Shown: in pieces, positions 13,343 through 24,820 of the stretch
Layout: each line of letters begins with the position of its first letter
Position numbering within the stretch: the first letter of the stretch is position 1
From: Gorsachius magnificus
Taxonomy: Eukaryota > Chordata > Aves > Pelecaniformes > Ardeidae
Length of the DNA stretch: 64,000 bases
Direction of reading: 5' to 3'
Assembly (NCBI GenBank): GCA_034008185.1
Contig: CM067082.1
Span: 99,133,311 to 99,197,310 of the forward strand
The notes under the pieces: model-generated
What the model saw: only the letters and a program-made list of their open reading frames with translations
Told to the model about the DNA's origin: nothing
The model's database searches: none
Program-made: the position numbers and the translations under genes

Positions 13343-16300
13343 AAAATCACAAAAAGTGCAGACAGAATTACAAACTGCCTCTGTTATCAGACTACTCTTT
13401 CTCAGTTTAGGAACTATGAACTTAGGAAGGTGCACTTCATATGACTTTTCCCTGATTAGAAAGAACAAAGGAGTCTCCAAGAAATGACTGTGCTGCACAT
13501 AGCCTAGAAATAAGGGACGTGAGGTTGGATGTCCCCAGGCGCTGCAGGGCACTTCCTGTGACCTGGCTATTGGACAGAAATGTGGCATATCTAATAAAAT
13601 ACAAGCATAGAAAGAGATTCCCATAAGAAAGCAACAATAGGCAGAGAATCCAGCCTCAGCCAACTAGAAATTTCTTGCTTGATCTGTAATGAAGGCAAAC
13701 ACAATAATAGAAAGCACACTGGAATTACGTTGATGAAAATAATAGTTAGCACCTGCATGTTTTTTTGGTAACAGATGCCAAAATATATTTTGAAGGGGTA
13801 CAGTTTCACCATTCCCAGTCTTGTAAATGGAGAAAAAGAAGTACAGAAAGAAGATGGGTACCCAATAACATACAATGAAACAATGGCAGGTTTGAAAGGG
13901 GAAATCCCAGTCATCCAATTCCTGTATTTATTCTATAATCATTATACACTCGAGCTTCCTAGACAGGACCTAAGCCATCTTTTAAATGACAGGAGAAGGA
14001 AGGTCTCTTTACAAGAGAAACAATACCTTTTCTTAGATGAAAGATTTAAAGAATTTCACAGACAAATTATGGTAACAGATTGCAAATGGAATCATGATCC
14101 TTATTTAAACTGTAATTTCCTTTAAACCACCAAACAAAACACCCTCTCAAAGGAGAAAGTAAACAGTCTAAAGATTGCTGATTGGTATGCAAATGTTGTT
14201 GGCTTCAGCTACTAATAGATAACCACTTTAAAGAGGTGTTTCCGCTCATCAACAAGCTCAAGTAATCAAAATTCTGTTTTCCTCTCCTCTCATCTCTGCA
14301 CTTCGGTTCCTCCTCTGGATTTGATATCTAATTTTATTCCTTGATTTATCTAAGATTAAGATGTGTGGAGGTTACTTCTTATTGGCTAGGGAAAACATAA
14401 AAAAATTTGCACACATAGATATCAGTAATGCTTTTTTTGTTAGTATTGTAAACTTCATCAAACTAGGTCTAGTCATGTTAGTAATATTCTACTCAGCTGA
14501 GGCTTTGTTTCCCTTCACCAATACCTGGCATGTTTAGATGTTGTAAAGAATTCTGTACTTTCAGTACATAAAAGTAAAAAAAAAAAAAATCTGAAGAAAA
14601 TAGAAATAATTATTCACTTGGCATATATTGGAAAGAGTAAGCTATGTCAAACAGGGATTAAATTGGGTAATACCTTTCATCTCACAGAGATTTTTAAAGA
14701 TATGTTTGTGACTTGACCTGTGCATTGAGCGTAAAAGCCTGAAACATTTACAGAGCCATCTGCACAGCTTTACATCTTGCTTTGAAGGGGAAAGATAAAT
14801 GCAAATTGATTAAGCACTGCCTTCACTGACTAAACAACTGAGAAAAACTTGAGTGCTGCTTTGACTTCCTTTCAAAATTCTAGGTGGCTCAGATGAACCA
14901 ACTCAGCTGTGTGTGGTGACAGGCTAAACCTAATCTCTTTGGGAAACATACCCACCACCGGCTCCCCCACCACACTGCATGCAGCATACTTACCCCTGAG
15001 GCACCCATCTCATGTAGAGGCATTTCCTCTACACCAATGGATAATCTAGTCCTTCAAGGAATTAATGTTGCTAGCAATACTCATCTAAAGCCTAAATACT
15101 TTAAACCTATCTGTATTGCTTCACACAGCTGCAATACACTTTTAATCTTATTAGGAATTTAGTAATGTTTCCACATACTTGGTTATGTACAGTGCTAATG
15201 ACTAATCAATATGCTTGACTAAATGTTTTTCAAATGCCTAAAGCAAAGTGACAGTTCATTTATCAAAGGAATTTTGACCACACAAAGCCTCCAAACAGAT
15301 TTTTAAATTCATAAAAAATACAGGAATTAAAAAGAAATCCACCCTCTTCATGTTTCTGAATAGGTACAGCTGTAGTACCCTTATATTGTTACCTATCATT
15401 ATTATAGGCTTTCATGCTAAATGCCAAAGTACCATAAATTCTTCGTAAATATCAAATCCATAATTATATAAGCTACATTCCTGACAATTTGCTTCTGTTT
15501 TGACATGAAAACACTATGCTATCAAACAACCCCCACTGTATCCCCTTTATAGTTCATACAGTGATAGGTATTTGTTTTAAAAAATCAGCCAGCTGGAAGG
15601 TAAATTGATGGGGATTGAACTACACATGAATCATCACTCATTTTGAATCACTTTTTATAAAGAGTACATCTATTGAATTTACTTATCTTCTGTTAAAGAA
15701 AGCACACAGAAGAGTAGGAAAGTAGCATCATCACAACCTACTACTCATACATCAATGCCAAAGTAACAAAGAGTGCTAGATGAAGAAAGTCACCTTTGAC
15801 ATTTCATTGAGAGTGCCAAGTCCAGATAAAATAACACTGCTAATATGTTTTCATTTTGCTGTGAATATCCCAATAAAAAAACCTCTCTGGTCTATTTGCA
15901 GATAAATATTACTACATTTTGTATATGTGCAACTGATGGATCTACAAGGTTAAGGCCATTTTTTTCAGTGATCTGCAGATTCAGGTGTCCATTTTGTGCA
16001 CTCAGGCTACAGATCTCAAGCAGCTTCTGAAAATCAAGTCCAAAGTAATTCAATAGCACTGTGTATCATTCAACCAGAAGTAGTTGGCATCCCATTCATT
16101 AAGTCTAAAGTGCAACTTATAAATAGTATTTCAGAAATATATGCCTTATATAAATAGGGAAATAAACTTCTACGAATACATTTGTTCATGCACACACAGA
16201 GGCATTAGCAGAAAGCATTACCACAAGATTCAAAAATACATAAGAGAATTCAGAAAAAGAGTAGTCATTTATATAGCATCCACTTTACATTTAGATGGAG

Positions 16301-19300
16301 TATTTTATTCCAAAGGTAATGCAAGATGAACTTCTTCCTTGGCAAGTTATTCCACTGTTTTTTCTATTATCTCAAAACAATTTGGTACTAATCAAGGTCC
16401 CAGAATAGATACCAAATTTGACCTATGTAGACTGTTTTCAAGAACACATTTCTTGCTGAAAGACATAACATGGTCACCTGAAACTACTTCATGATTTCAC
16501 TGAATGATCATAGGTGGTGAGAGATGAGGCCAGGGTGTCAAGAAGTCACAGAGGTTTTGTGCTTTCAGGCACTTGTCTGGGTATGGGTTCATACCTCCTT
16601 CTGGCTCATCCCTGCCACATGCAAAGGAAGAACTCCTACATCTAAGTGCATGCATGGAAAGGGCCACAGACTGGACAAGTAGCTGATCTGCTCTGGAAAT
16701 CCAGTTATGAGCAGAGACCTCTACTAGAAAGTATGCTCAGATGAGTCAATGACTCACTTTTTCTGATGTTGCTCATTAAAGCAGGGACCAGATCCCATCT
16801 GTCCCACCTCCAGATGTCCATACCAAATGCCATAAAAGTCTTCTTCATCTCTGTGATGTTTTCATACAAAGTGTTATACAATTGGAGAATCTCTAAGAAG
16901 AGACTTTGACAAAGTCTTAGTCAGTCTTGACTTGAATTGGGGATTCTTAGTTGGATTTCTCTTTTCACAAGCCTTCCTAAACTATGAGGTAGTAGGATTT
17001 TTATTAAAAAGAAAAGTCGTCATTTATCTTTTTTATTTACCTGTCCTTTTGGAACTGGCTCCTCCACAACACCTCACAGCTCTATGAACTTACTGAGAAC
17101 TTACACGGGAGTCAAAACTGTGCCCCAGTGGATACTGACACAATTAATGTCAAATGAAACATGAAACATTTAGCAAAGTTCTCTACAATACCTCTTTAAA
17201 GTACCGTTCAGCAATGTATACACCTTGAGTTCACTGAGGGACATGATGGACCCTGTACCTTTGGTGGATACTTCAATTACTATACTATTAAATGAAGGAC
17301 ACTAGAATTACCCCCCTCCTTCTGTCAATAAATCCCTTCCATTTTTTTTATGCCATGAGGTTTCTTATTACAGTAATCCAAAACTGAAGTGTACCATTCT
17401 ACCTTTGAATGATATATTGTAAAGAAAAACCCAAATAAAGAAACATTTCAGACAGTCTAAACTATTTCTTCTTGATATTTAAATTCATCTGTCAAGCTAA
17501 AAAAAAGTATTTAAAAAATCAGCAAAATTCTAAATGGGACTAGTCATCAACCTCCATCACGGACATATAAGAAAGACAGCACCATGATAATTTATCTTGT
17601 GGAGAGAAATTTGTGATCCTGACTAGTATATTGCCTATTAACTTACATAATGTGCATAAATTACACTAATCTCTCACATGCCTGACAAAATTATATAGAA
17701 ATCCCAATGAAAATACAAAGTTCCCATCATTTATGCAGTAAGAAAATAATGAATTATTTCTTACAATGTACAGTATATTTTCTGTTTCAACCATTTCCTG
17801 AGATCTCTTGGAAAACTTCCCTACTGAAACATCCATGCTCTTCACTGCCATCAACATGTTCTCATCAGCTGGACGGTTAGTCCAGATGTTGCCCAGTTGA
17901 GAGGAACTTTGTGGATCAGACTGGTTACAGCCAGCATCTGCAGGGAGCATCCTGCCTGCCAGTTTGCTCTTTCTGTCTAAGTGCAGTTGTGATGGCTATC
18001 CCTGAGTGTCCTCCAGAAAATGTAAGATCTTCCCATGGCATTTTCATCTCAGATGATCTTGTTTTTAGCTTTGCTATGAAATTTTTTGAAAAGACTGGTA
18101 CTATCACTAATAATGCTAGTACTCACATGGTGAAAGGAAAATAAGTGGGTGAGCACCAATATTGGAAGAACTTGAATACGGTAATTCTGGTAGAAAACCT
18201 GCTCTCCTTGTTATGAATCTTTTGATGTTGAAACACTACCCTTCCAGGTTTTGTTTGTTACAACTTCTAAGTTGGAAAGAGAGACATGAAGGAAAAATTA
18301 TGTAATTACATCAGAGGTAGCAGCATATGTTGCAAATTGTGGTAGAAGCAAAAGAAATAAAGATTAATGACAATTACAGTAGTAACAGAAACAACAGCAG
18401 ACAAGTCAGGTGAAGTCAGGCAACAAGAGAAGTAATAAGGAAAGAAAAAATAACAATTATCTTATGAATTTCTTCCCTTCTCACTAAACAGATGTTCACA
18501 AAGCAACCATTTAAACTCCAGGCATTTGAATCAAAGTCTCCTATTAGTAATCACTCATGGATATTACTCAGCAGAAGCAATCTATGCACAGAAGGAATTA
18601 TGCAATCCTGAAGTCATTTGTCAGTAGTACATCCCATAGTTAGGAGTTGCACTACTACTCATCATCATCTCTAGTTTTCCTTCTGCCTTATTTTCAGTGT
18701 CACTACCATGGAGGAATCAAAAAGGCAAAATAATCAATATGTTTTATGTATGATGTGTTCATGCATTCCTTGCACTAAGTTGAAAGTACAATTTAAAAGT
18801 TAAAATTATATAACTCAACATACTGATTTGAAAATTTATTAATGTCATATGTTGGAGAAGTGGTTCCATAGGAGTTCTATATATTCATTCACTGAAAAAG
18901 TAATTTTTTTTCCTTTAACATCTGCATAAAGCTTCAGTGTTCCACAGTTAAAATCTGTTGTGTTTCACTGAACTCTCTGTCCACAACTATACCTTCTCCT
19001 AGGCTGGGACAGCTGTGAGTACTTGCTCATTCCTTTTTGCCCCTTCTCAGGACAAAAATACGAGGGTATAACCATCTCTGGGTATTTAAGGGATTCATAC
19101 TTTAGGGATGAGAAAAATTAATTGGTGGGGGGCAAAAAGCAAGGCAAAGAAAAAGGACAAATTAAGTCAAGAAAAACTAAGGTAGAATATAATTACAATA
19201 CTAATTAAAATAGTTTTCCAGTAGGAATTGATCATTTAAATATGAACAAAACACAATAATGAAAGATTCTACTGTTGGGACATCTCTTTTACTCTGAGAG

Positions 19301-19950
19301 TAGAACTGATAACATCACCAGATTTTTTTCCCTCTATCTATAATTCTAAATATTTTATTGTATTTTTATGTTTTATTTGAAGAACATGCTTTCATGACTT
19401 TACCAATCTCCCTTTCAGCTTAAATCCCAGGACTACTGCTTTGCAAATTAGAAAGGGTGGTTGTTTTTTTTTTTTTTTTAATTTATCCTTGAGGGTGTCC
19501 CAAAAAATAATAAAAGCTGTGTAAATTATTAGCTCATACATTAAACAGTTCCTAATTCATTTACTAGAAGATTTGTACACTTCTTAGTTTTAATGAGGTA
19601 TTTCTAGGGCAACAACAACAAATGATGTTATAAGAACTTCTATTTGTACAAAGGATTAAATCAATGTTACTTTGAATAACTCATACCTTGTGTTTTCACT
19701 CCCCTAAAATTAGTATATTGTACTACCATAAACTTAGAGTCCTCTGAGTGAAATCTATTAAAAATATTAAATAAAGATAGAATGACACTGTTTGCACAAT
19801 CAATAGGCAGAGATCTTCAGGCTTTTCAAAGAAAGCAAGGAATAAACTAATTTAAAAATTTAAGTTCAGGTATTTTCAAAGAATTTTTGTCCCTTAGATT
19901 CTCTATTCTCACAACCAATCAAACAGAGTAATTAGAAATTCTGGTTTTTA
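13343..19950 (-). other. Intron sequence, no gene seen
   Basis: AT-rich intronic sequence. It contains open frames of up to 149 codons (13214-13663, minus) and 116 codons (13775-14125, plus). Neither shows a recognisable domain, and the longer one runs through the antisense of the CR1 tail. An A-run lies near 14577-14590 and a T-run at 19464-19479. No exon, RNA gene or other mobile element was recognised. Confidence 0.5.
19464..19479. repeat. Poly(T) tract
   Basis: A run of about 16 T without recognisable retroposon sequence attached. Confidence 0.9.
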
Positions 19951-20044
19951 ATCATAGAATCATAGAATCATAGAATCACCTCGGTTGGAAAAGACCTTTA
20001 AGATCATCGAGTCCAACCGTTAACCTAGCACTGCCATCCCACCA

Positions 20045-21410
20045 CTAAACCATGTCTCTGAGCACCTCATCTATCCTTCTTTTAAAGACCTCAAGGGATA
20101 AGGACTCCACCACCTCCCTGGACAGCCCATTCCAGAGCCTGACAACCCTCTCGGTGAAGAAGTTTTTCCTAATGTCTAGCCTAAACCTGCCCTGGCGCAG
20201 CTTCAAGCCATTCCCCCTCGTCCTATCATCTGTTACCAGGGAGAAGAGGCCGACCCCCACCTCGCTACAGCCTCCTTTCAGGTAGTTGTAGAGGGCGATC
20301 AGGTCTCCCCTCAGCCTCCTCTTCTCCAGACTAAACAACCCCAGTTCCCTCAGCCGCTCCTCGTATGACTTGTGTTCCAGACCCCTCACCAGCTTGGTTG
20401 CCCTCCTCTGGACCTGTTCCAGCAAGGCAACATCTTTCTTGTAGTGAGGGGCCCAAAACTGAACACAGGATTCGAGGTGCGGCCTCACCAGCACCGAGTA
20501 CAGGGGCACGATCACTTCCCTGCTCCTGCTGGCCACACTATTCCTGATACAAGCCAGGATGCCATTGGCCTTCTTGGCCACCTGGGCACACTGCTGGCTC
20601 ATATTCAGCCGGCTGTCAATCAGTACCCCCAGGTCTTTTTCCACCAGGCAGCTTTCCAGCCACTCTTCCCCAAGCCTGTAGCGCTGCATGGGGTTGTTGT
20701 GACCAAAGTGCAGGACCCGGCACTTGGCTTTGTTGAACCTCATACAATTGGCCTTGGCCCATCGATCCAGCCTGTCCAGGTCCCTCTGCAGAGCCCTCCT
20801 CCCCTCCAGCAGATCAACACTCCCACCCAGTTTGGTGTCATCTGCAAATTTACTGAGGGCACACTCAATCCCCTCATCCAGGTCATTGATAAAGATATTA
20901 AACAAGACTGGCCCTAGAACTGAGCCCTGGGGGACACCGCTTGTGACCGGCCGCCAACTGGATTTAGCTCCATTCACCACGACTCTCTGGGCTCGGCTAT
21001 GCAGCCAGTTATTAACCCAGCGAAGAGTACATCCATCTAGGCCATGAACCGCCAGCTTCTCCAGGAGAATGCTATGGGAGACGGTGTCGAAGGCTTTGCT
21101 GAAGTCCAGGTAGACAACATCCACAGCCTTTCCCTCATCTACCAGGCGGGTCACCTGGTCATAGAAGGAAATCAGGTTGTTTAGGCAAGACTTGCCTTTC
21201 GTGAACCCATGCTGACTGGGCCTGATCCCCTGATTGTCCTCCATGTGCCTGGTGAGCACCCTCAAGATAAACCGCTCCATAATCTTCCCCGGTACCGAGG
21301 TTAGGCTGACTGGTCTGTAGTTCCCCGGATCCTCCTTCCCGCCCTTCTTGAAGATAGGCGTCACATTTGCCAACCTCCAGTCATCTGGGACCTCCCCTGT
21401 TCTCCAGGCT
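20045..21410 (-). pseudogene. CR1 ORF2, reverse transcriptase domain (frame 1 of 2)
   Basis: The open frame continues to 21517 (490 codons), but its first 37 or so residues are out of frame with the protein. Real homology starts around residue 38 ([11 protein letters not shown]). RT landmarks follow in order: TPIFKKGG near residue 53, NYRPVSL near 67, GFTKGKSC near 104, [12 protein letters not shown] at 137-148, [11 protein letters not shown] at 193-203 and the catalytic FADDTKLGG at 224-232. The C-terminal CR1 region follows, ending in EVLRDMV. All three catalytic aspartates of the RT palm seem present. The copy cannot move autonomously, because the endonuclease is absent and a frameshift separates it from the upstream part. 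Confidence 0.93.
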
Positions 21411-22131
21411 GCTGATAAATGATAGAGAGTGGCTTGGCAAGCTCCTCTGCCAGCTCCTTCAGCACTCTTGGGTGGATCCCATCCGGCCCCATAGACTTGT
21501 GGATGTCCAGGTGGCATAGCAGGTCAAAGACTGCTTCCTCCTGGATTAAGGGGGGTTCATTCCACTCTCTGTCCCCATCTTCCAGCTCAGGAGGCTGGGT
21601 ACCCTGGGGATAACTTGTCGGGCCATTAAAGACCGAGGCAAAGAAGGCGTTGAGTATCTCAGCCTTTTCCTCATCCTTAGTGGCAATGTTCCCCCTTGCA
21701 TCCACTAGTGGATGGAGGTTCTCCCTGGCTCTCTTTTGGCTGTTAACATATTTATAAAAACTCTTCTTATTATCCCTTATAACAGTGGCCAGGTTAAATT
21801 CCAGCTGGGCTTTTGCCTTTCTAATCTCCTCTCTGCCTGACCTGACAAGATCCCTGTACTCTTCTTGGGTTGCCTGCCCCTTCTTCCAGAGCTGGTAAGC
21901 TCTCCTTTTTTCCCTTAGTCGCACTAGTAGTCCTCTGTCCAGCCAGGCCGGTCGTCTTCCCCGCCGATTCATCTTACGGCACATGGGGACAGCCTGGTCC
22001 TGTGCCTTTAAGACTTCTTCCTTGAAAAACACCCAGCCTTCCTGGACCCCTTTGCCCTTCAGGACTATCTCCCAAGGGACTCTCCCAACCAGCGTTCTGA
22101 GCAGGTCAAAGTCTGCCCTCCGGAAATCCAT
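21411..22131 (-). pseudogene. CR1 ORF2, linker and N-terminal RT part (frame 2 of 2)
   Basis: This frame starts with MDFRRADFDLL and carries the basic linker typical of CR1 between endonuclease and RT (NRRGRRPAWLDR, NKKSFYKYVNSQKR). It continues to [17 protein letters not shown] and AKPLSIIY. It then runs out of frame near 21401-21412, where the downstream RT continues in another frame. A single-base loss in a CAGCAG/CCTGG context explains this. The Met at 22131 is internal to the full CR1 protein and is not its natural start. Confidence 0.9.
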
Positions 22132-22153
22132 GGTGGCGGTCTTGCTGACCCCA

Positions 22154-23494
22154 TATATAACATTTTAGGAAGAAAAGAATATAAAGAAGTACAGCGCTAC
22201 CATAACAAATCTAAATGGAAAAGCTGCAAAAACACTCGTCTGAAAACCAACATAATATTCAGTGAATTTTTGAATTCATGCAAACAGGAGAAAAATATCT
22301 GCCTCAAGATTGGAAGCAAACTCTCCAGGTCCCTCATCTAATTCCTATTTGAGTATCTGATGCCTACAAATGCAGTATTATTTGTTTATTTATTTACATA
22401 TATATGCAAATTTAGCCAACACACTGACACATTGCTTCAGCTGAATGTTTGTGTAAGTACATGTTCCAAGCCAAACAGCTAGGAGGTGAGAAAGCATCTT
22501 TCGCATAATACTTGAAGCCTGGCCAGGTCCCCACTATATGCTTAATCTCCTCCACATGGCCAGTTCTGCAAGCATCCCGGTGGTGGCTGAGGGATGAGAA
22601 GAGCTGAGAGGGAAGGTCTGCTCCCTTCCACCGCTACCACATGATACCAGCTATTCATCTGCTTGAATTCCACACACTGAAATCATGCAACAGACTGCAA
22701 TTATCACTGTCTTGTGGCTTAGTTTTTGCAGTACCAGAGTTTATTAGTAAATACAAGAATACTGAAAAACTGCATAGCTAAAATGGGTCCATAGCATAAT
22801 CAGCCAATTCAGTTTTTAAAATTAGACTGAAACAGAAGTAGCAAACCATCTTAATCCTTGAGACTGACAAATATAAAGCTATCCTAAACCAGAAAGCCTT
22901 TGGTGTAGCCATCTATGTTTTCACAACATGGGAAAGTAAAGACTTTTGAAAATTTAATTTATAATTGTTTTAAGATAGTTTTAATTACCAAATTGCCCAT
23001 ATGGAAAACTGAAATGCAACCTCTAATTATGACCACAGAAGAAGTGAAATTCTACTGCATGAGTTTAATTAAAGTGGATGGTTGATCTGAAAAGATTTTT
23101 TCCAAAATTCATAATGATGGCATTAGCAAGTTATTAAATATGAAAATCAATTGATCATATTATTTGTTTTGTAGGGTTATAGGGTTCACTAATAATTTTT
23201 AATAACTAATGCCCTGCTGCAGTTGTGGCCATTGTGCCATGTATATTCTTCAGCTATGTGTTTGGTTTTGACCAAATGTTATCTCCTATTATTCAGTATC
23301 TGCCTGAATACTACAATCAGACATAAATCAGTCTTCTGCTGGCAAACACTTTCTTGGTAAGTAAAAACTACAGATTTCTCCTCCTCAATTAATTGCTGTT
23401 TGAAAAACCTCAGCATTTTATTTGTATTGAAATATACAATCATTTTGCATAGCAGTAGTTATGCATTGATTTCAAATTCTTAGATTCAAAGCCC
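22154..23494 (-). other. Intron sequence, no gene seen
   Basis: AT-rich sequence between the 2.2-kb CR1 and the LTR composite. I recognise no exon or mobile element, only TTTATTTATTTA-like low complexity near 22381-22400. Confidence 0.55.
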
Positions 23495-23830
23495 TGTGGG
23501 TTGACCTGGTCAGCCCCTAAGCACCTACATAACTGCTAACTCACTCCCCTATAATGGACCTGGTGAGAGAACAAGAAGAGCAAGAGTGAGAAATCACATG
23601 GCTCAAGATAAGGGTCAGCTTAATGAGTGAAGGAAACAGAAAGGAAAAAAAAAAAAAAGCAAAGGCAATCATTTATGATCCCCCTCAAGCAGACCGATGC
23701 CCAAGCACTCTCCAAGCAACTGCTAACTTGGAAGGCAGCAACTGCTAACTTGAAGGACAACCCCCACTTTCTTCCTTTACCTCCTGTTTTTATGCATGAT
23801 ATGGAGTATGCCTTTGGTCATTTCAGTGAT
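23495..23830 (-). mobile_element. Avian ERV LTR fragment, minus orientation
   Basis: Read on the minus strand, this matches the complete LTR at 30559-31120. Its left end (TGTGGGTTGACCTGG, AAGCACC, CTCACTCCCC) corresponds to the LTR 3' end. Its right part (GAGTATGCCTTTGGTCA) corresponds to the region around the TATA box. The 5' half of the LTR is missing, and the copy is much more diverged than 30559-31120. An internal A-run (23644-23657) has expanded. No coding sequence belongs to it. Confidence 0.75.
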
Positions 23831-23859
23831 GTATTTCAATGTATATAAATACCTGAAGC

Positions 23860-23886
23860 GGGGGGTGGGGGGTGGGCGGGTGGGGG
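23860..23886 (+). other. G-quadruplex-forming tract
   Basis: Five G-runs (6, 6, 3, 3 and 5 G) are separated by single T or C bases. That is a near-ideal intramolecular G-quadruplex sequence with one-base loops. It lies between two LTR pieces. The G-rich strand is the template strand for the minus-strand host gene. Confidence 0.85.
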
Positions 23887-24162
23887 ACTGTGGGAGACTG
23901 AATATCCAGCTAACTGTCTCAAAGCTTGCTCCTTTGTGTGGCAATGTGAGAAGATCAGCATTGCCGCGGGCAAGGTGGCTTGCAGGCTGGCTGAGGCAGT
24001 GGACACCCAGGTGGGGCTGCCTGCCCACCAAGCCTTGCAGTTTGCTGCCACTTCAATCGTGTGAGCAGAACCCTGTCCCTGCCCAGCAACAAGAAAGCAC
24101 GCGAACAGAGCCCGCCAAAAGTAAAGCGTGCAAAATGTGTGCGCATGTGCTGGACTGTGCTC

Positions 24163-24170
24163 TATAAAAA
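24163..24170 (+). promoter_or_regulatory. LTR TATA box
   Basis: TATAAAAA lies in the U3 portion of the LTR, about 260 bp ahead of its AATAAA signal. It is probably inactive now. Confidence 0.6.
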
Positions 24171-24426
24171 AGGCTGCAGTCTCAGTCTGCGGGGGGGACC
24201 TCGTGGAAGACCATCAAAGATGCTGGAGGAAGATCACCGACCTCGTGAAGAGACCACTGAAGTTTCCATGTGCGATCACCAAAAACCCCAGAAGCACAGA
24301 CCTCCAGGATGCCGCGGATCCATGGCGGTGACTGTCTGTTCGCTTCTATCCGGACCTTTTGCTTTATTTCTTATCTTTCCTTCCTTCCTTTCCTGTTGCT
24401 GCTTTCTCTCTTTCCCATGAACAATT

Positions 24427-24432
24427 AATAAA
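24427..24432 (+). terminator. LTR polyadenylation signal
   Basis: AATAAA is followed within about 40 bases by a GT/T-rich element (CTCGTTTGTGTC), as expected at an LTR R/U5 boundary. Confidence 0.6.
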
Positions 24433-24598
24433 CAGGTGGAATTACCACATCTGACCTCGTTTGTGTCTTAATCTCGCTTGTAGGGATTGAACCTGAAACG
24501 AGAGGTTGGTCCAGCTGCCCTGGCCTCCCAGACTCGTCTGAGGTTGGCTAGAAAGCAAGGGGGCCTTCCTCTCATCCAAACAGAATTGGATCGTAACA

Positions 24599-24820
24599 GG
24601 GGCATAAAGAAGAGAGAGTCAGGCTCTTTTCAGTGGTGCCCAGTGATGGGACCAGAGGCAACGGGCACAAACTGAAACACAGGAGGCAGTTTCTGAACAT
24701 CAGAAAACACTGTTTTACTGTGAAGTTGACCGAGCACTGGCACAGGTTGTCCAGGGAGATTGTGGAGTCTCTATCCTTATAGACTTTCAAAAAAGCCACC
24801 TGGAAATGGTCCTGGGCAAC
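24599..24820 (+). mobile_element. CR1 LINE fragment (C-terminal ORF2/3' region)
   Basis: The segment matches a typical CR1 over more than 200 bases. It reads AGTCAGGCTCTTTTCAGTGG, then CACAAACTGAAACACAGGAGG, then GAGCACTGGCACAGGTTG, and ends at GGTCCTGGGCAAC. It begins exactly where the LTR ends. The final CR1 3' terminus is missing. The coding frame has decayed. Confidence 0.9.

Larger units (their letters stand above)
19951..22153 (-). mobile_element. CR1 LINE retrotransposon, 5'-truncated, 2.2 kb
   Basis: This is the largest repeat in the window. The 3' end lies at 19951-19977 as three copies of ATCATAGA (the CR1 octamer in reverse), next to the CR1 3'-UTR at 19978-20044. The reverse-transcriptase reading frame follows upstream. 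On the minus strand the element begins shortly before an Met-Asp-Phe-Arg-Arg stretch that normally lies between the endonuclease and RT domains. The endonuclease and ORF1 are therefore missing, the usual result of 5' truncation during target-primed reverse transcription. I see no target-site duplication, as usual for CR1. The long open frame suggests a fairly young copy. It lies on the same strand as the host gene. Confidence 0.96.
23889..24598 (+). mobile_element. Endogenous retrovirus solo LTR (second family)
   Basis: A 710-bp segment begins with TG (TGTGGGAGACTG) and ends with CA (GGATCGTAACA). It is GC-richer than its surroundings. It has a TATA box (TATAAAAA, 24163-24170), a polyadenylation signal (AATAAA, 24427-24432) about 260 bp downstream, and a U5-like T/GT-rich stretch after it: the usual U3-R-U5 order. 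The flanks, GGGAC on the left and GGGGC on the right, could be an imperfect 5-bp target duplication. No internal retroviral genes are present, so it is probably a solo LTR left by recombination. It is unrelated to the LTR family at 30559. The family name is not known to me. Confidence 0.65.

Noticed and set aside
13214..13663. 149-codon minus-strand frame
   Set aside because: It runs through the antisense of a CR1 3' tail, has no recognisable domain, and two other minus frames overlap it.
13775..14125. 116-codon plus-strand frame
   Set aside because: No domain or splice context is recognised. A frame this long is expected occasionally in 64 kb.
17666..18144. Overlapping frames on both strands (94, 77 and 60 codons)
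   Set aside because: They are mutually overlapping, with no domain match. One includes a possible acceptor context, but nothing supports an exon.
20052..21047. Plus-strand frames of up to 181 codons across the 2.2-kb CR1
   Set aside because: They are antisense shadows of the RT coding frame. The motifs are only on the minus strand.
24061..24420. 119-codon plus-strand frame
   Set aside because: It lies inside the solo LTR, spanning the TATA box and the region before AATAAA. LTR sequence is not coding here.
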